DNA from: Xanthoparmelia taractica
Taxonomy: Eukaryota > Ascomycota > Lecanoromycetes > Lecanorales > Parmeliaceae
DNA length: 64,000 nt
Direction of reading: 5' to 3'
Assembly (NCBI GenBank): GCA_033085395.1
Contig: JANQBS010000139.1
Coordinates: forward strand, 1-64,000
Shown here: positions 46,373 through 56,294 of the stretch, piece after piece
How the letters are laid out: every line of letters starts with the position of its first letter
How positions within the stretch are numbered: the first letter of the stretch is position 1
Notes under the pieces: generated by a model
What the model was told of the DNA's origin: nothing
The model's input: only the letters and a program-made list of their open reading frames with translations
The model's database searches: none
Made by a program: the position numbers and the translations under genes

Positions 46373-48220
46373 GATCTCAAAGTCTGCAAAGGTTTTTGAG
46401 GTCTTCCACGGATATTTTTGGGCAATTGAATGGGTACGAAGCCGATAGATGTGTCATTATGATGGCAAATCGAGGATTCAATCAACGTATATAAATCTTC
46501 ACTATTTGATTTGAAAAGGCAAGGCACTCGCAATCGAAGCGCCGATTTCGCCATGGCGTGATAGTCTCCTCAAGCTTGCGATCACACGCGTCTAGGTTCA
46601 AATGCCGTGAACCAACTAAGAAGGGCGAGAACAGGTCTGGGCAGCCATTCTTCACGATATGATAGACGAGGCGACTTTCTCCAGGGTGTTCCTAGGGAGG
46701 GTAGTCACATCATGGACGCTATGAACATCGGCCAAGTTCACATGGTTGTTTTTCTGCATGCATCGGGCATTTTTCACGTAACAAACAGCCAGAGCTGTCT
46801 TGGAGATCCGCATTATTGCGTTTGACGTGCGGAAGGGCTAATGCAAGTACGGCATATCATGCAATGGCGTGGCAGAATGAGAACCCGCGCTCGCTCACGC
46901 CAGATGCTGATCAAATTGCGTCTTCTGAAAAAGCAAAGGTAGAGCTAATTTGCCAAACCCCAAGCGGGTGGAATTTTCTTTTTACGGAACCTAAGGAAGT
47001 CTTGGCTTTGATGCAGCGTGATAATGAATAGTGCAAAGTTGACTGAGAGTTGTATGGCTGGCTACCTGTTGAGTCTGGATGTTCCAACGGTCAGCTTGTA
47101 AACAAACCCTCTCGATAGGATACGACGAAGACACGGTAAGGACCGAAAAGGTTGCTGGCTCGAAATTTGAACGGAGGCTTAGCAGGTAGTTTTCCTCCGC
47201 CTTTTGAAAATCAAACGGACTTGCTGTCATTTGTTGTACATTGAAGGAAGATGTTCTGTGGCCTCCAAAGCATCCTCGTAAACAAACTAGAGCCTGTTAG
47301 GATACGAAAAGCTTGGCCGATGTAAGCTTGGCGCCAAGAAAAGCAACTCTGGCAACTCACAAAACCATGTTCTCACTCACCATTACCAACAGCATCGCAG
47401 TACCCTCGTACTGTTGGTGAGATGCTGCCGAGAGCTGGGAATATGCTTGGTGAGCTGATCAGGCATTGGCGCACCGCCTAACATCTCCTACACAAGCGTG
47501 GCTTCAAGTATCTGTCACGGTTACACATGGAGCCTGGTGCTTGACTAAACCGAACTTTCATTCAATACCAACATATATACTAATTCTATAGCTATTGGAG
47601 ACAGACCCACCAGAGCGACAATGCTCGAATCCCAAACACCTTCCGGGCAGAGCTCGTCTCCAGTCGAACTTGCTGTTTGGCTCTTCATCACTAGCCCGCT
47701 ACCAAAGTCTTGAGCTCGGCCTCAATGTTTCTAATAGTGCGCACGCGTCAAGGTCGGAGAGGTTTGAGTATCTTTGGGTGCCACTGATATAGATGCCTGG
47801 CCCAGACTGAATACCCTCGTGGGATTTCAAACACCTTGCATAACTTTGTTGCGAGCGACTCTTCGGTGACTGATGGCTTCATCACTTCGTGCTGAAGCAC
47901 CGAGAGCTGGAGCGACAAATTGAATCGTTTCACTGCCACAGACTTCGCATGAGGCAACTTCGAATCTTCAATCACCTTCGCCTTCGCTCTCACCACATCC
48001 TACTTCCCTATCCCTCCTGCTCGCATACGGCGACCTCCCTCCCGTTCTCGGCGCGTGATCCAGTAGGCAGAGCGCCTCGATGAACGATTCATTGCTGCCA
48101 CTTGTCATCGGGTCCTCCTCATACATGTTGGCATTGCATGCCATGGCTTGTGGCCCAGCATGGTGCGAGTTGTTCATACTTGGTTGAGCTAGACGCTGGG
48201 TTGGTAGAGGATGGACCTGG
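46373..48220. other. Intergenic, no gene seen
   Basis: About 1.8 kb. Short frames on both strands have no family resemblance and no splicing pattern I could make coherent. Confidence 0.5.
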
Positions 48221-48727
48221 TCAGAGCGTTTCGAGATCCCGTGGCAGCATCATCATTGGCAAGCTTGTCGGTGAGATTTTTGAGCGACGTGATGCCTCCA
48301 ATATGATTTTTATATATACAGCGTGTCCAGCGAAGTGTTGACAGGCCGAAGGAGCTGAAAATTCGTCATGGTGTAAGGCATGAGTGCAGGTCTTATGTTT
48401 ACTGCATCTGTCTCTGCCCGATATGATAGTCACATCGTCAGCAGGCTGCATGGATACTTCAAGCTGAACGCGCTGTTTCACTGGTAGGGCCTTCGACTCA
48501 GAGGACTGTCTTCCTGCAGTGGTTCTTTCAGGGAAGCTCGATCTGTAAGGAGGGGTGACCATGCTAGCTTGTGCTGACTCCTTCATCTGAATTTGCTTCG
48601 CCGAGTCGGATCCGCCGGCGCTGATCGTTGTCTCCACCTATCGACGTTTTGCAGGCAAGCACTTTGGAGGCTCACTCTGTACATCTAGGCTGAGGTCTGA
48701 AGCGCCTTCAACAACCCTGGATTGCAT
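48221..48727 (-). CDS. Tentative small hypothetical gene
   Basis: Exons 48727-48683 and 48637-48221 would give 153 residues, with a 45-bp intron (GTACAG donor, TAG acceptor). MQSRVVEGASDLSLD joins VETTISAGGSDSAKQ and leads to a Ser/Gln-rich sequence. A second, in-frame 48-bp intron (starting GTAAAC) could be present near 48410-48360. No family; support is only frame continuity and composition. Confidence 0.22.
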
Positions 48728-49248
48728 TGTCTTCTTTTATTCGTCATCCAACTTGACTGTCTTTGTCTGCTCGGGGGATCTCCTGGTGCTAATAAGCTTT
48801 CTGCGTTGTGGGAGCGCTGAAAGGTGTCATCGGGCACCAGGCTGCCTTCAAGGTTGTTTCGAACAGCCAGCTTAGCATTGTATGCAACTGCCTGGCTCAC
48901 AATAATGTCAATTACCATTTCGATCCTTCGTTGATTTTCTCATCAAAGGTCATGCAAAGAATAACTGCTCATATCCCCGGTCTCCTCCTCTTTTACGGCT
49001 CCCGCCATACCTGTCATGTGTGGCGTACTTGTCGGGGACTAAACAACGGATCGAATGATATTGATATTGATTTGAGTAGAATTCTACTGTTCTGTTTCTG
49101 AGAAAAGTATCGATGCTAAGTACAGCTGTAACGCCGAGGCGCTAACCAGATAGGGCTTAGCACGGTCCGTGGAGAAGATTCTGGTCGGAACCGTGACAGT
49201 ACTCGTTCACGATCTGGACGCCCCGCACCCTTGGTTTGGAAAGCAGCA
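48728..49248. other. Spacer before the zinc-finger array
   Basis: About 520 bp in which no gene can be supported. A 78-codon minus frame (48918-48685) overlaps the tentative gene. Confidence 0.4.
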
Positions 49249-50155
49249 TCATGACCAAAAGGCGCGCACGCCCAAGTTGTCCTGTCCCGCGTGCTGGTGG
49301 AAGTAGAAGTAGTCCCAACTTTGCTGCGCTATCCCGATGAGCGCTTCGTTGGTCACATGGTCGACGGAGAGTGTAGGATCATATGTGCCTAATGTTCCCA
49401 CAGGATGGTCCTTGTGAGGCTGGTACCAGGCGTTGGTGCTTCTGCGTTGTGTTGATATAAGTTGGGGGAGGATGAGGGATGGGGGAGGAGGGCGAGAAAG
49501 GCGAAGGGAGACGATTGATCGGCGAGTTGCCAGAGACAGAATCGTTGGGAACAGGGCTGTCGGGTTGCGAGTCAGGAACGTCGAGCTCCTGGCTCTGGTC
49601 TCTAGACTCGCTCTCTTCCGAGTCTGCTGGCTTTTGGAAGCTTAGACGCGTGGTATTGGTTTACCTTTGATGCTCTTCGCAGCTTCGGATTGAATCTTGA
49701 AGACTTCTGAGATAAACAGAAGAGTTTTCGGTGTACCAGATGAGTTTCAAGATCAGAGTTTAAGCTGGGTGGTGAACAAAGGGATGGTGTGTGATACTTC
49801 CGCGTCGTCGTGGTCTCCTTAGTCGCTGATAGTAGCTTAGTCAGCTTAGCCTGTTAGAGATGATTTGGAGCACTGCTTACCCATTCCAAGCGTCGTCCAG
49901 TGAGCACCATTGGGGTTCCCGTTTCTCTTGACACATGCTGGCATGTGTGACTGGACATTGTATTTCCATTTAAACTTCATTCCACAGATGGAACAAGGAT
50001 AAACAGTTGTCTTGTCGTTAGTCCAGTCCCCTTGTTACGGTCTCTCCCCACGCCCACTCTCGAGGCGGTGACTACATCGTTGACAGCGGCGAGACGTTGG
50101 TCATCTTGGCCGGCGCCTTGGATCGAAACCACCTTGAGGACTTCTCATCCATTTC
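49249..50155 (-). pseudogene. Zinc-finger gene copy D: finger plus 3' body, broken
   Basis: This is the copy nearest the array's 3' end. It has the shared exon-2 segment (DDQRLAAVNDVV near 50080), then after a frame slip near 50040 a C2HC finger, YPCSICGMKFKWKYNVQSHM followed by PACVKRNGNPNG (about 49995-49900). A GTAAGC donor near 49880 follows. Further along the strand are coding-like pieces: a Ser/Asp/Pro-rich stretch (PADSEESESRDQSQELDVPD, about 49630-49460) and DHVTNEALIGIAQQSWDYFY, ending at a stop at 49249. Exon 1 is missing, and the two downstream pieces are in different frames. It probably represents the 3' end of the ancestral full-length gene. Confidence 0.45.
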
Positions 50156-50533
50156 ATGCGTCATCCCAATGCACACCATTGGGATTCCCGTTTCTCTTTA
50201 TATATGCTGATATATATACCTTGACGTGATCTTGTCTGGAAAACCTCTGTTCACAGATCGCACAGGGGTGGACAGTTGTTGCATCCGCAGTCCAGCCTCC
50301 TCATATCAGGCGCTGCCCAGGCTTAATCTTTGGTGAAATCATGTCATTGTTGACGGCAGTGAGATCTCGTGCATCCTTCGCTAATCTTTCGTCAAGCTGT
50401 TTTTGAGTGCTACCGTCTATAATGTCGTTGCTACTATGTCACATCAGCACAGATGGGGTTGACATTGACTTAGTACTCACGTGTTTTTTTTGGGTCTCAG
50501 CTTGCGGTCTGAAGAGCGCTCTGTGGGCGCCAT
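50156..50533 (-). pseudogene. Zinc-finger gene copy A, nonsense-mutated
   Basis: Exon 1 (50533-50481, 53 nt, MAPTERSSDRKLRPKKN) ends in a GTGAGTACT donor; a 50-bp intron follows; exon 2 starts at 50430. Exon 2 reads NDIIDGSTQKQLDERLAKDA and then meets a TGA (50298 region) directly before GGWTADATTVHPCAICEQRF. The finger has both cysteines, but the later His and Cys are Tyr (VYISAYIKRNGNPNG versus VQSHMPACVKRNGNPNG in copy D), as expected from C-to-T change. Confidence 0.6.
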
Positions 50534-50885
50534 TTCAGGTCGTGCCGGCTGTGCTTTTAAAGTAGTATGAGCAGCGGGATGCTCATCTGTGAAACCTTCG
50601 TCCGCAGATGGAGCAAGGGTGGATTAGTTTTGGATCCTGCGGATCCCAGCATCCTTAGTAAGGGCCTTGAGGCCCAACCTTTGAAGGACTAACCACGCCG
50701 TTGACAGCGCGGAGAGGTCTCCCGTCTCTCGCCGGCCTCTCCTCTCGCTGCTGTTGAGTTCTACCGCCTATAATAGCATTGCTGCTATGTTATATCAGTA
50801 TAGAACGGCATTGATATTAACTGAGTACTCACGCGGTTACCTTTGGCATAGGCTCACGGCCTGTAGCACGCTTTACAGGTGTCAT
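50534..50885 (-). pseudogene. Zinc-finger gene copy B, nonsense-mutated
   Basis: Exon 1 50885-50833 (53 nt, MTPVKRATGREPMPKV), a 51-bp intron with the same GTGAGTACT donor, then exon 2 from 50781 (NAIIGGRTQQQREERPARDG, then RAVNGVVSPSKVGPQG). A TAA occurs at 50657-50655. Behind it a finger remnant HPCSICGRRFHR is followed by another stop. The ATG lies one base past the stop of copy C. Confidence 0.6.
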
Positions 50886-50886
50886 T

Positions 50887-51255
50887 CTAGCGGGAGGTCA
50901 AGCAGACAGGAATAGAAGTGGAAGCTCTGATGTAGAGGCAGTAGTTGTAGCGTTGATGATGAGGGAAAGAGTGGTGGAGTAGGAAGCAAGAGAATGCATC
51001 CGTAGTCCAGTCTCCTTGCTGCGGGCCCTCACCATGCCTGACTTTCGAAGGGCTGACAACGTCGTTGACAGCGGCGAGCCGTTGCGCTCCATTTGCCGGC
51101 CTGTCATCTCTCTGCTTTTGCGTTCTACAGCCTACCTTATCTGCGTCCCTGTTGCTATGACCTATCAGTATAAAGCGAAGTTGAAATTGACGGAGTACTC
51201 ACGGGTCTTTCTTGGGCCCCGACTTGCGGCCTGAAGAATGCTTTGTGGATGCCAT
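50887..51255 (-). CDS. Zinc-finger gene copy C, intact short ORF
   Basis: Exons 51255-51203 (53 nt, MASTKHSSGRKSGPKKDP) and 51148-50887, with a 54-bp intron, give an uninterrupted 104-residue protein. Exon 2 carries the shared block QRDDRPANGAQRLAAVNDVV, then SPSKVRHGEGPQQGDWTTDA. Where the other copies enter the CSIC finger, this copy diverges into FSCFLLHHSFPHHQRYNYC and stops, so the finger itself is lost. The basic N-terminus is shared with copies A and B. Whether it is expressed is unknown. Confidence 0.45.
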
Positions 51256-51603
51256 TCCAGCGAGTGCGAGGTCCATCGAGCTTTGACCAAACCAACAGGG
51301 GTAGGTATGCAACTTTTTTTTTATATAGGTGGTATTAGTAGGTGGCGAGACGCACTCCGTGTGGCAGCGGAACATGACGCGAACGGCGCGCTCGCCTGGA
51401 GAACCACCCTGAAGCTGCCTATGCCCGAGGAAAATTGAAGATGGAGGGATAGGCAGAATAGGGCCGATGAAGCCAGAAGGAATGCTTGAATTCTCACCAA
51501 GTCGATATTTTTTCTGGTATATATAGCGTTGGGGCTTATCCATCGCTGCAGAGAAGAGGAAAGTGGAGAAAGAGAGTCATGAGGTCTAGCCAGCCTACTG
51601 TGA

Positions 51604-52044
51604 TCAGAGGGACGGCCGGAATTTTTCAGTAGAGGTCTTCGCCAGATGTGATCGTGTCCATGCTGCGTCGTATACTCTGCTGCGCATCTTGTAAAATGTC
51701 CCTGTTTTGAGGATGTCGGAGAGTAGGAGATCTGGCCGTGTAGTATCGGTGATATTTTCATCCTCACTGCTTTGCTCGGCTCGCTTCTGCCGATGGTACG
51801 CCTGAACTTTATGAACCAGTTCTTGCCGGTCACCCTGGCTCGGAATAGCGCGGCTTTCACAAATTTCTTTGAGTTTCTCGTCACTCAAAGTGGCGAGGTT
51901 ACCCCCAATAACCCCAAAGGCATAATCTTCCAGAAAGCGGAGTCGTAGGTCTTTCACTCCTCCGCAGATGAGGCCTCGGCGCTTCAGCTCGTTTCTCGGT
52001 TGCCCCTGAGTCATCTCCGTAGGTGTTGCCATGTTGGGAGACAT
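51604..52044 (-). CDS. SAP-domain protein, paralogue of the 55-kb gene (3' end uncertain)
   Basis: Open frame of 146 codons. ATGs are at 52044, 52032 and 52014; alignment with the paralogue favours 52014 (MTQGQPRNELKRRGL) or one slightly upstream. Two SAP-like helix-turn-helix motifs are visible: NELKRRGLICGGVKDLRLRF and EKLKEICESRAIPSQGDRQE, followed by LVHKV. Downstream sequence has no match to the paralogue. A GTATAC donor at the MRSR codons (about 51670) could splice to later exons, but I could not settle one. SAP motifs bind AT-rich DNA, so nuclear location is likely. Confidence 0.5.
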   Translation of the reverse strand: MSPNMATPTEMTQGQPRNELKRRGLICGGVKDLRLRFLEDYAFGVIGGNLATLSDEKLKEICESRAIPSQGDRQELVHKVQAYHRQKRAEQSSEDENITDTTRPDLLLSDILKTGTFYKMRSRVYDAAWTRSHLAKTSTEKFRPSL

Positions 52045-52390
52045 CTAGGCGGAAATGGCGTGTGTAACCTCTGAAGACCTCGCTATACTCCTCCGTTGGC
52101 CGATCGAACACGCCAAAACACAAGCTGCTGTTAGGATAGGGAGACAACTGTCGATGTCTCGGATAGCGCGATGCCCGCCAAGCAGCTACAATGGTTATGA
52201 GCACAGATATCATTTCAAGAGATGACACACTTACAACACCATGGCTTGACTCCCTTGACCTGCTTGGAGGTCAAGGATCCCTGCTCGGCTAGCTTGTCGA
52301 CGTCCCGGAGCTTTAGGGTGGCTCCGGGCACGTAGGGTGATTGATCGTGGTAATCCGCCGTACTTATTTTTTCGATGCGTTGAGGCTCGA
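52045..52390 (-). pseudogene. Coding relic with VPGATLKLRDVDKL motif
   Basis: On the minus strand one frame reads STADYHDQSPYVPGATLKLR, DVDKLAEQGSLTSKQVKGVK and PWC and meets a GTAAGT donor near 52230. After a roughly 50-bp intron it continues AWRASRYPRHRQLSPYPNSS. Where a start codon would be expected the codon is ATA. Composition is protein-like. No family name that I am sure of. Confidence 0.35.
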
Positions 52391-52810
52391 GACTCTGTCA
52401 AGCAGAAGCTAATGCGAACTCCGCATTAGCATGTGCTAAGCTGAACTGGAGAAAGAGATCATCTCACATGTCCATCGAACGCTCGACTTCCACAGAGACT
52501 GATCGACCTCGTACTGCGTTTGGAATTAGCTAGTCATCCAAGCGTCTTATGGAAGAGGAACATACGACGGAGAGCTCGTGACTGGTATATGTATACCGGA
52601 TGCCTGTTAACGTCTAGCCCAAGACGATGTTCGTATACTGGATAGCTGCAATTAGTCTCTGGTCAGCAGCATCACATCATTGATGTCATGGTCATTACAG
52701 CAGACTGGAGATGAGTGAAACCTCAATACTATTCTGTCTCTCAGTTATATACATCAGTATGCGTCCGTGAAGATTCCGACAACGATGAATACTAGCGCCT
52801 TGCTTGTACT
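52391..52810. other. Spacer, nothing recognised
   Basis: About 400 bp between two minus-strand relics; no frame or repeat of note. Confidence 0.4.
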
Positions 52811-52878
52811 GTCAGCTGTCTCTCAACACCATCAGAAAATATAATAATGTTGTCCGCCATGAACAAGACCGATAGCTT

Positions 52879-53785
52879 TCAGCTTCTTCTCCCTCTCCGT
52901 CTCTTGTCTTTGATAATAAAGAGAACCCAACATCTCGCATTCGCAGAGATTGAAACCTGCTTGTTTGAGTAGACCAGAGGACCAGCAACAACCCTCCACA
53001 TGGCCCCGGTTTCGACAGCGAGCTGCTTGATCGTGCAGCTTTTGAAGATGGCTCGGTAATCTTCGTGGAGGCCATTGCACACCTCCCAGTCCGTTTCGCG
53101 CCTGAGCTTTCCGGTCTTGGACATCTCATCCTTGGCGTACTGCAGACGTGGATCATCCTCAGGCAGAAGGAATGCTTCTACGGGCGCGCTTGCCTTTCTC
53201 ATGCGGCTTCGTCCGCTTGGCGTATAGATGCAAAGAGACGGCGATTCAGGCAGATCATGTACCTTCGGGTCCGTGTTTGAGGGATGTAGTATTGTTTGGC
53301 ATCCACCCTCAGCCAGCAAGACGAGTAGGCCAGGTCCTCCTTGTCCCAGGACTCACAGCTGACATCAAACTCAGTCCTCTCCTTAGCTTTCTTACTGAGC
53401 TTAGGACATCGGTTAGCACCCCGAAGCTGTACCCGTTATCTTCTGGCCGGACCTCATCCAATCGTCTTACGGAGACGCCCCAGTGTCCCCAGCACATGGT
53501 TCCGCATCTCCTGGCTGGGTTAAGTCTTTTGGCTTGAGGATTTCCCAGACGATTGTTGACCAGATTGGCAACCATGCTCAAGCTGCATATGTGGAAGACC
53601 GCACAGCCCGGGTGCTTCGGCAGAGTTAGATGACGAGTCTGGCGGGCTCCACAGACGCCTCCTTCCTTACGATGAAAGAATCTTCGCAAGGATGTGCATC
53701 CGTGCCACTTTTCCGTCGTCCAAGCGTGGTCGCCCTCGCCGAAAAGCCCTTTGAGTCGGATATTTTTATATATAACACGCAACAA
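52879..53785 (-). pseudogene. Broken C5 DNA methyltransferase-like fragment
   Basis: Three frames in series. The first ends near 53400 with EVRPEDNGYSFGVLTDVLSS. After a one-base shift the next reads FDVSCESWDKEDLAYSSCWL and RVDAKQYYIPQTRTRRYMIC, where YYIPQTRTRR fits motif VIII (xxPQxRxR) of fungal cytosine methyltransferases. After a second shift near 53200 comes SAPVEAFLLPEDDPRLQYAK and TDWEVCNGLHEDYRAIF, resembling the VEAFLLP..DP and DW..C...H..YR block I associate with the same fungal family. The catalytic Pro-Cys and SAM-binding motifs are not seen. At least two frameshifts make it non-functional. Family call from memory only. Confidence 0.42.
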
Positions 53786-53838
53786 AGTTGCAATGCCGGG
53801 TTGAAGTTGGTCGAAAATAATGCCGGACGTTCACGATA

Positions 53839-55053
53839 TCAGTGGCCATTCGGAAGAGGTATGTTCGGATACTCGATCTCAGTCCTGGGTGTGACTGGTA
53901 GGCAGGGGTTTCGACTCTGGCAAGACGTCCTCGTTGTCGTCGTCGGTACACATTCAGGCGAGGACTGAGTTTTCATCAACGGATTACCCAACCCCTCGCC
54001 CAAACCATTGCACCCCCCCTTCTCTATCTCCTGTTCCCAGAGCTCGAAACACTGACGGAGCTCGTGGAGGTTCCCAAGCTCCTGGTCGTTGCGGGTTACG
54101 ATGATGGAGTCCCACGTGTTGCGGGAAGTTATCTTGAGATTAGGGTAGACTTGAGCCATGGCATCGACGAACTGTATAGGCGCTACGCAAGTCCATAATT
54201 TGTTGCTTGTTTGGCCCGTTGTCCTCATCAGTGGATTGGAATACTGGTCCAATGCTTCAATCTATCAAATTTCAATTATTTGACACTACCAAGGGGGAGG
54301 GCTGTTGACCCACCATAGCACTGAAGACGATTGTAGCACCAGTGGCATTCGTCTTCTTCTTCGTCAATGTGTCGCTAATCAGCACCACTCTCTTCCTACA
54401 AAGCTCAACGAGCTTCTTCTTGCTTCGCGGAATCCCCGTTGCTCTCGTAGGGACACGATCTATGTTCATCCACCAAGGCGCATCATATTGGTACTGAATT
54501 CCTCAAGATGCGAAGTTAAAGCCGTTCTCCGCCGTGCCGTGGTGTTTGTTTCATTCTCGAAGAAAATCAGCACATGGCTTGAAGTATAAGTCGGCGCCAG
54601 ACTTTGAAGTAACAGCCAGTACTGGAGAGTCGATGCGCCCTCCGTGGTGCTGTTGTTGTTCATATAGTCTCTGAGATAGAGGCTATATGGGCCATGGTGT
54701 AACTCGGAGTCCTGGGTGCCCAAGATCTTGTCTGCAGTTGGTGGGTCCAGCCGATCATCCGGCTTAGGTAGTCCGGTATTGAAGCACCCTGGGTCCTCGT
54801 TGCCGATTTCCTCCGACTGCTTACGCTGGTTGTAGGATTCGATCGTCTCTATAAGCTCTTCCCGTTTACCCCGGCTAGGAATTCCGCGCTGCTTGCAAGC
54901 TTCTCTGAGCTGCTGGTCGCTGGAATTTGCAAGGTTGCCTTCGATTTCTCCGAAGGCATCGTCTTCTAATAAGCGGAGTCTGAGCTCGTTGAGGTCCCCG
55001 CGAAAAATGAGGCCTCGGCGCCTCAGCTCGTTTTTTGCCTGAATTTGGCTCAT
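53839..55053 (-). CDS. SAP-domain protein with unknown C-terminal domain
   Basis: Exons 55053-54574, 54493-54314 and 54261-53839, 360 residues; introns are 80 and 52 bp and frame continuity holds throughout. Start at MSQIQAKNELRRRGL. Two SAP-like motifs at about 5-32 and 48-75 (NELRRRGLIFRGDLNELRLR; QQLREACKQRGIPSRGKREE). The second half reads YQYDAPWWMNIDRVPTRATG, KKKLVELCRKRVVLISDTLT, DAMAQVYPNLKITSRNTWDS and IIVTRNDQELGNLHELRQCF, family unknown, then a Thr/Pro-rich tail. It is a diverged duplicate of the gene at 52.0 kb in its first 90 residues. The methyltransferase-like relic begins 54 bp downstream on the same strand. Confidence 0.6.
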
Positions 55054-56030
55054 GTTGGCGGATGTGGTCTGCTCCAGACGCACTTGGACCCCAGCGGAAA
55101 CCTCTAGTTTTGACTCGCTCTAGTGCCATCCGTTGCGGCTTTGAGCATGCCCTTTCCCGATTCAAGGTGTATATATTTTTATTGAGGTAAGTTGTATGCC
55201 ACTGTATGAGCATGACTCTCCCAATTAAGTTCAAAAAAAGTTCAAAACAGTGGGAAGAGGGTATAGAGAAGGTATAAAGTGAGCCTTTTAACGTCATTGC
55301 TCAGGACGACCAAGTCCACGGAGCACGGTCGGGATCAGAATCTGCCAAGTCAGTGACAACAGCCTGTGTCATGTTAGCATCGCTGGCAGAATGCAACGTC
55401 TCCATCATGGCGATAGGGAGCAAGTTTTTCCTTTTCCAATGATTTGATGAGAGGTACTAGAGCATATATAATACAGCAGAAGTTGCCTTCGGTACTGAAT
55501 CTCCTAGTCAACAGTCAAAAGACTCAACACCAGCGCCATATCTGTGCAAAGGTAGTCAGTCACATGCGCAGACAAGAACTTCGTGCAGACCAGCAGGGCA
55601 GGAAAAGCTGTCGGCCCATACCTATAGCAAAAGCTCCTTAACCCCAATAACCTTGCCCGCGATAACCCCTTCGCCATCAACATCCATTGGATCTTCGGCT
55701 GGATCATTCTCCGAAGATCGTGCGCCTCTAAAGTCAAAGCCCCTAGATGACGAGTCCTCCAGGATGAATGAGGCTGGAAAGGTTGCGCTTCCGGCGAACA
55801 CATTGTTGCTGGATTTCGGCATGAGAAGCCGCGTTGGAGTCTGATTGGCACGAGATGTCGGAAAGCAGTAGTGGCAGTTGCTTCTGCTTCGCCGGGCTTC
55901 AATGGTGGTTATCGGATGTATTGTTGTCGTTGCCGGATTTCGGCCAAACTGTTCCATCCCCATCTCATGCTCCCAGAGCTGAAAAGTCCTGACGGAGCGG
56001 ACGTGACTTCATTGTCTTCTCCATCCCCTT
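55054..56030. other. Spacer between SAP gene and kinase relic
   Basis: Nearly 1 kb with only small overlapping frames. The segment 55640-56000 is Ser/Asp-coding on the minus strand and might continue the kinase-like relic, but I cannot join it. Confidence 0.4.
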
Positions 56031-56294
56031 CTATCCCCTTCTTCTCGAGCTTCTGCGGGTGAACATTTGCATCCAGGATTCGAGTTCGATTTTGTCTTTG
56101 GCCAGCCAGTCTTTGAAGACTAGCAGGTCGCGGTGACAATCACATCCACGATCATGCAGGAAATTGATGGCCTGCAAGATCTGCCGAGCGACATGCATAC
56201 ACATGTACTCCGGCAAAGGAGATCCAACACGAGTCCACGAGCAGAGGTCTCCAGAGCGAAGAGCGGAATAGAGACATCGCGACAGAGTTGACAT
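56031..56294 (-). pseudogene. Protein-kinase-like fragment
   Basis: An 87-codon frame contains MHVARQILQAINFLHDRG followed by CHRDL, the helix E and HRD start of a Ser/Thr kinase catalytic loop. The next residues are LVFKDWLAKDKIELESW instead of the expected KPxN, so the loop lysine and asparagine are absent and no DFG follows. There is no ATP-binding lobe. It is a remnant of a kinase or pseudokinase. Confidence 0.4.

Noticed and set aside
51321..51884. 187-codon minus ORF overlapping the SAP gene
   Set aside because: Lies in another frame of the SAP-coding exon at its start; only its last third could be a downstream exon, and no coherent splice model was found.
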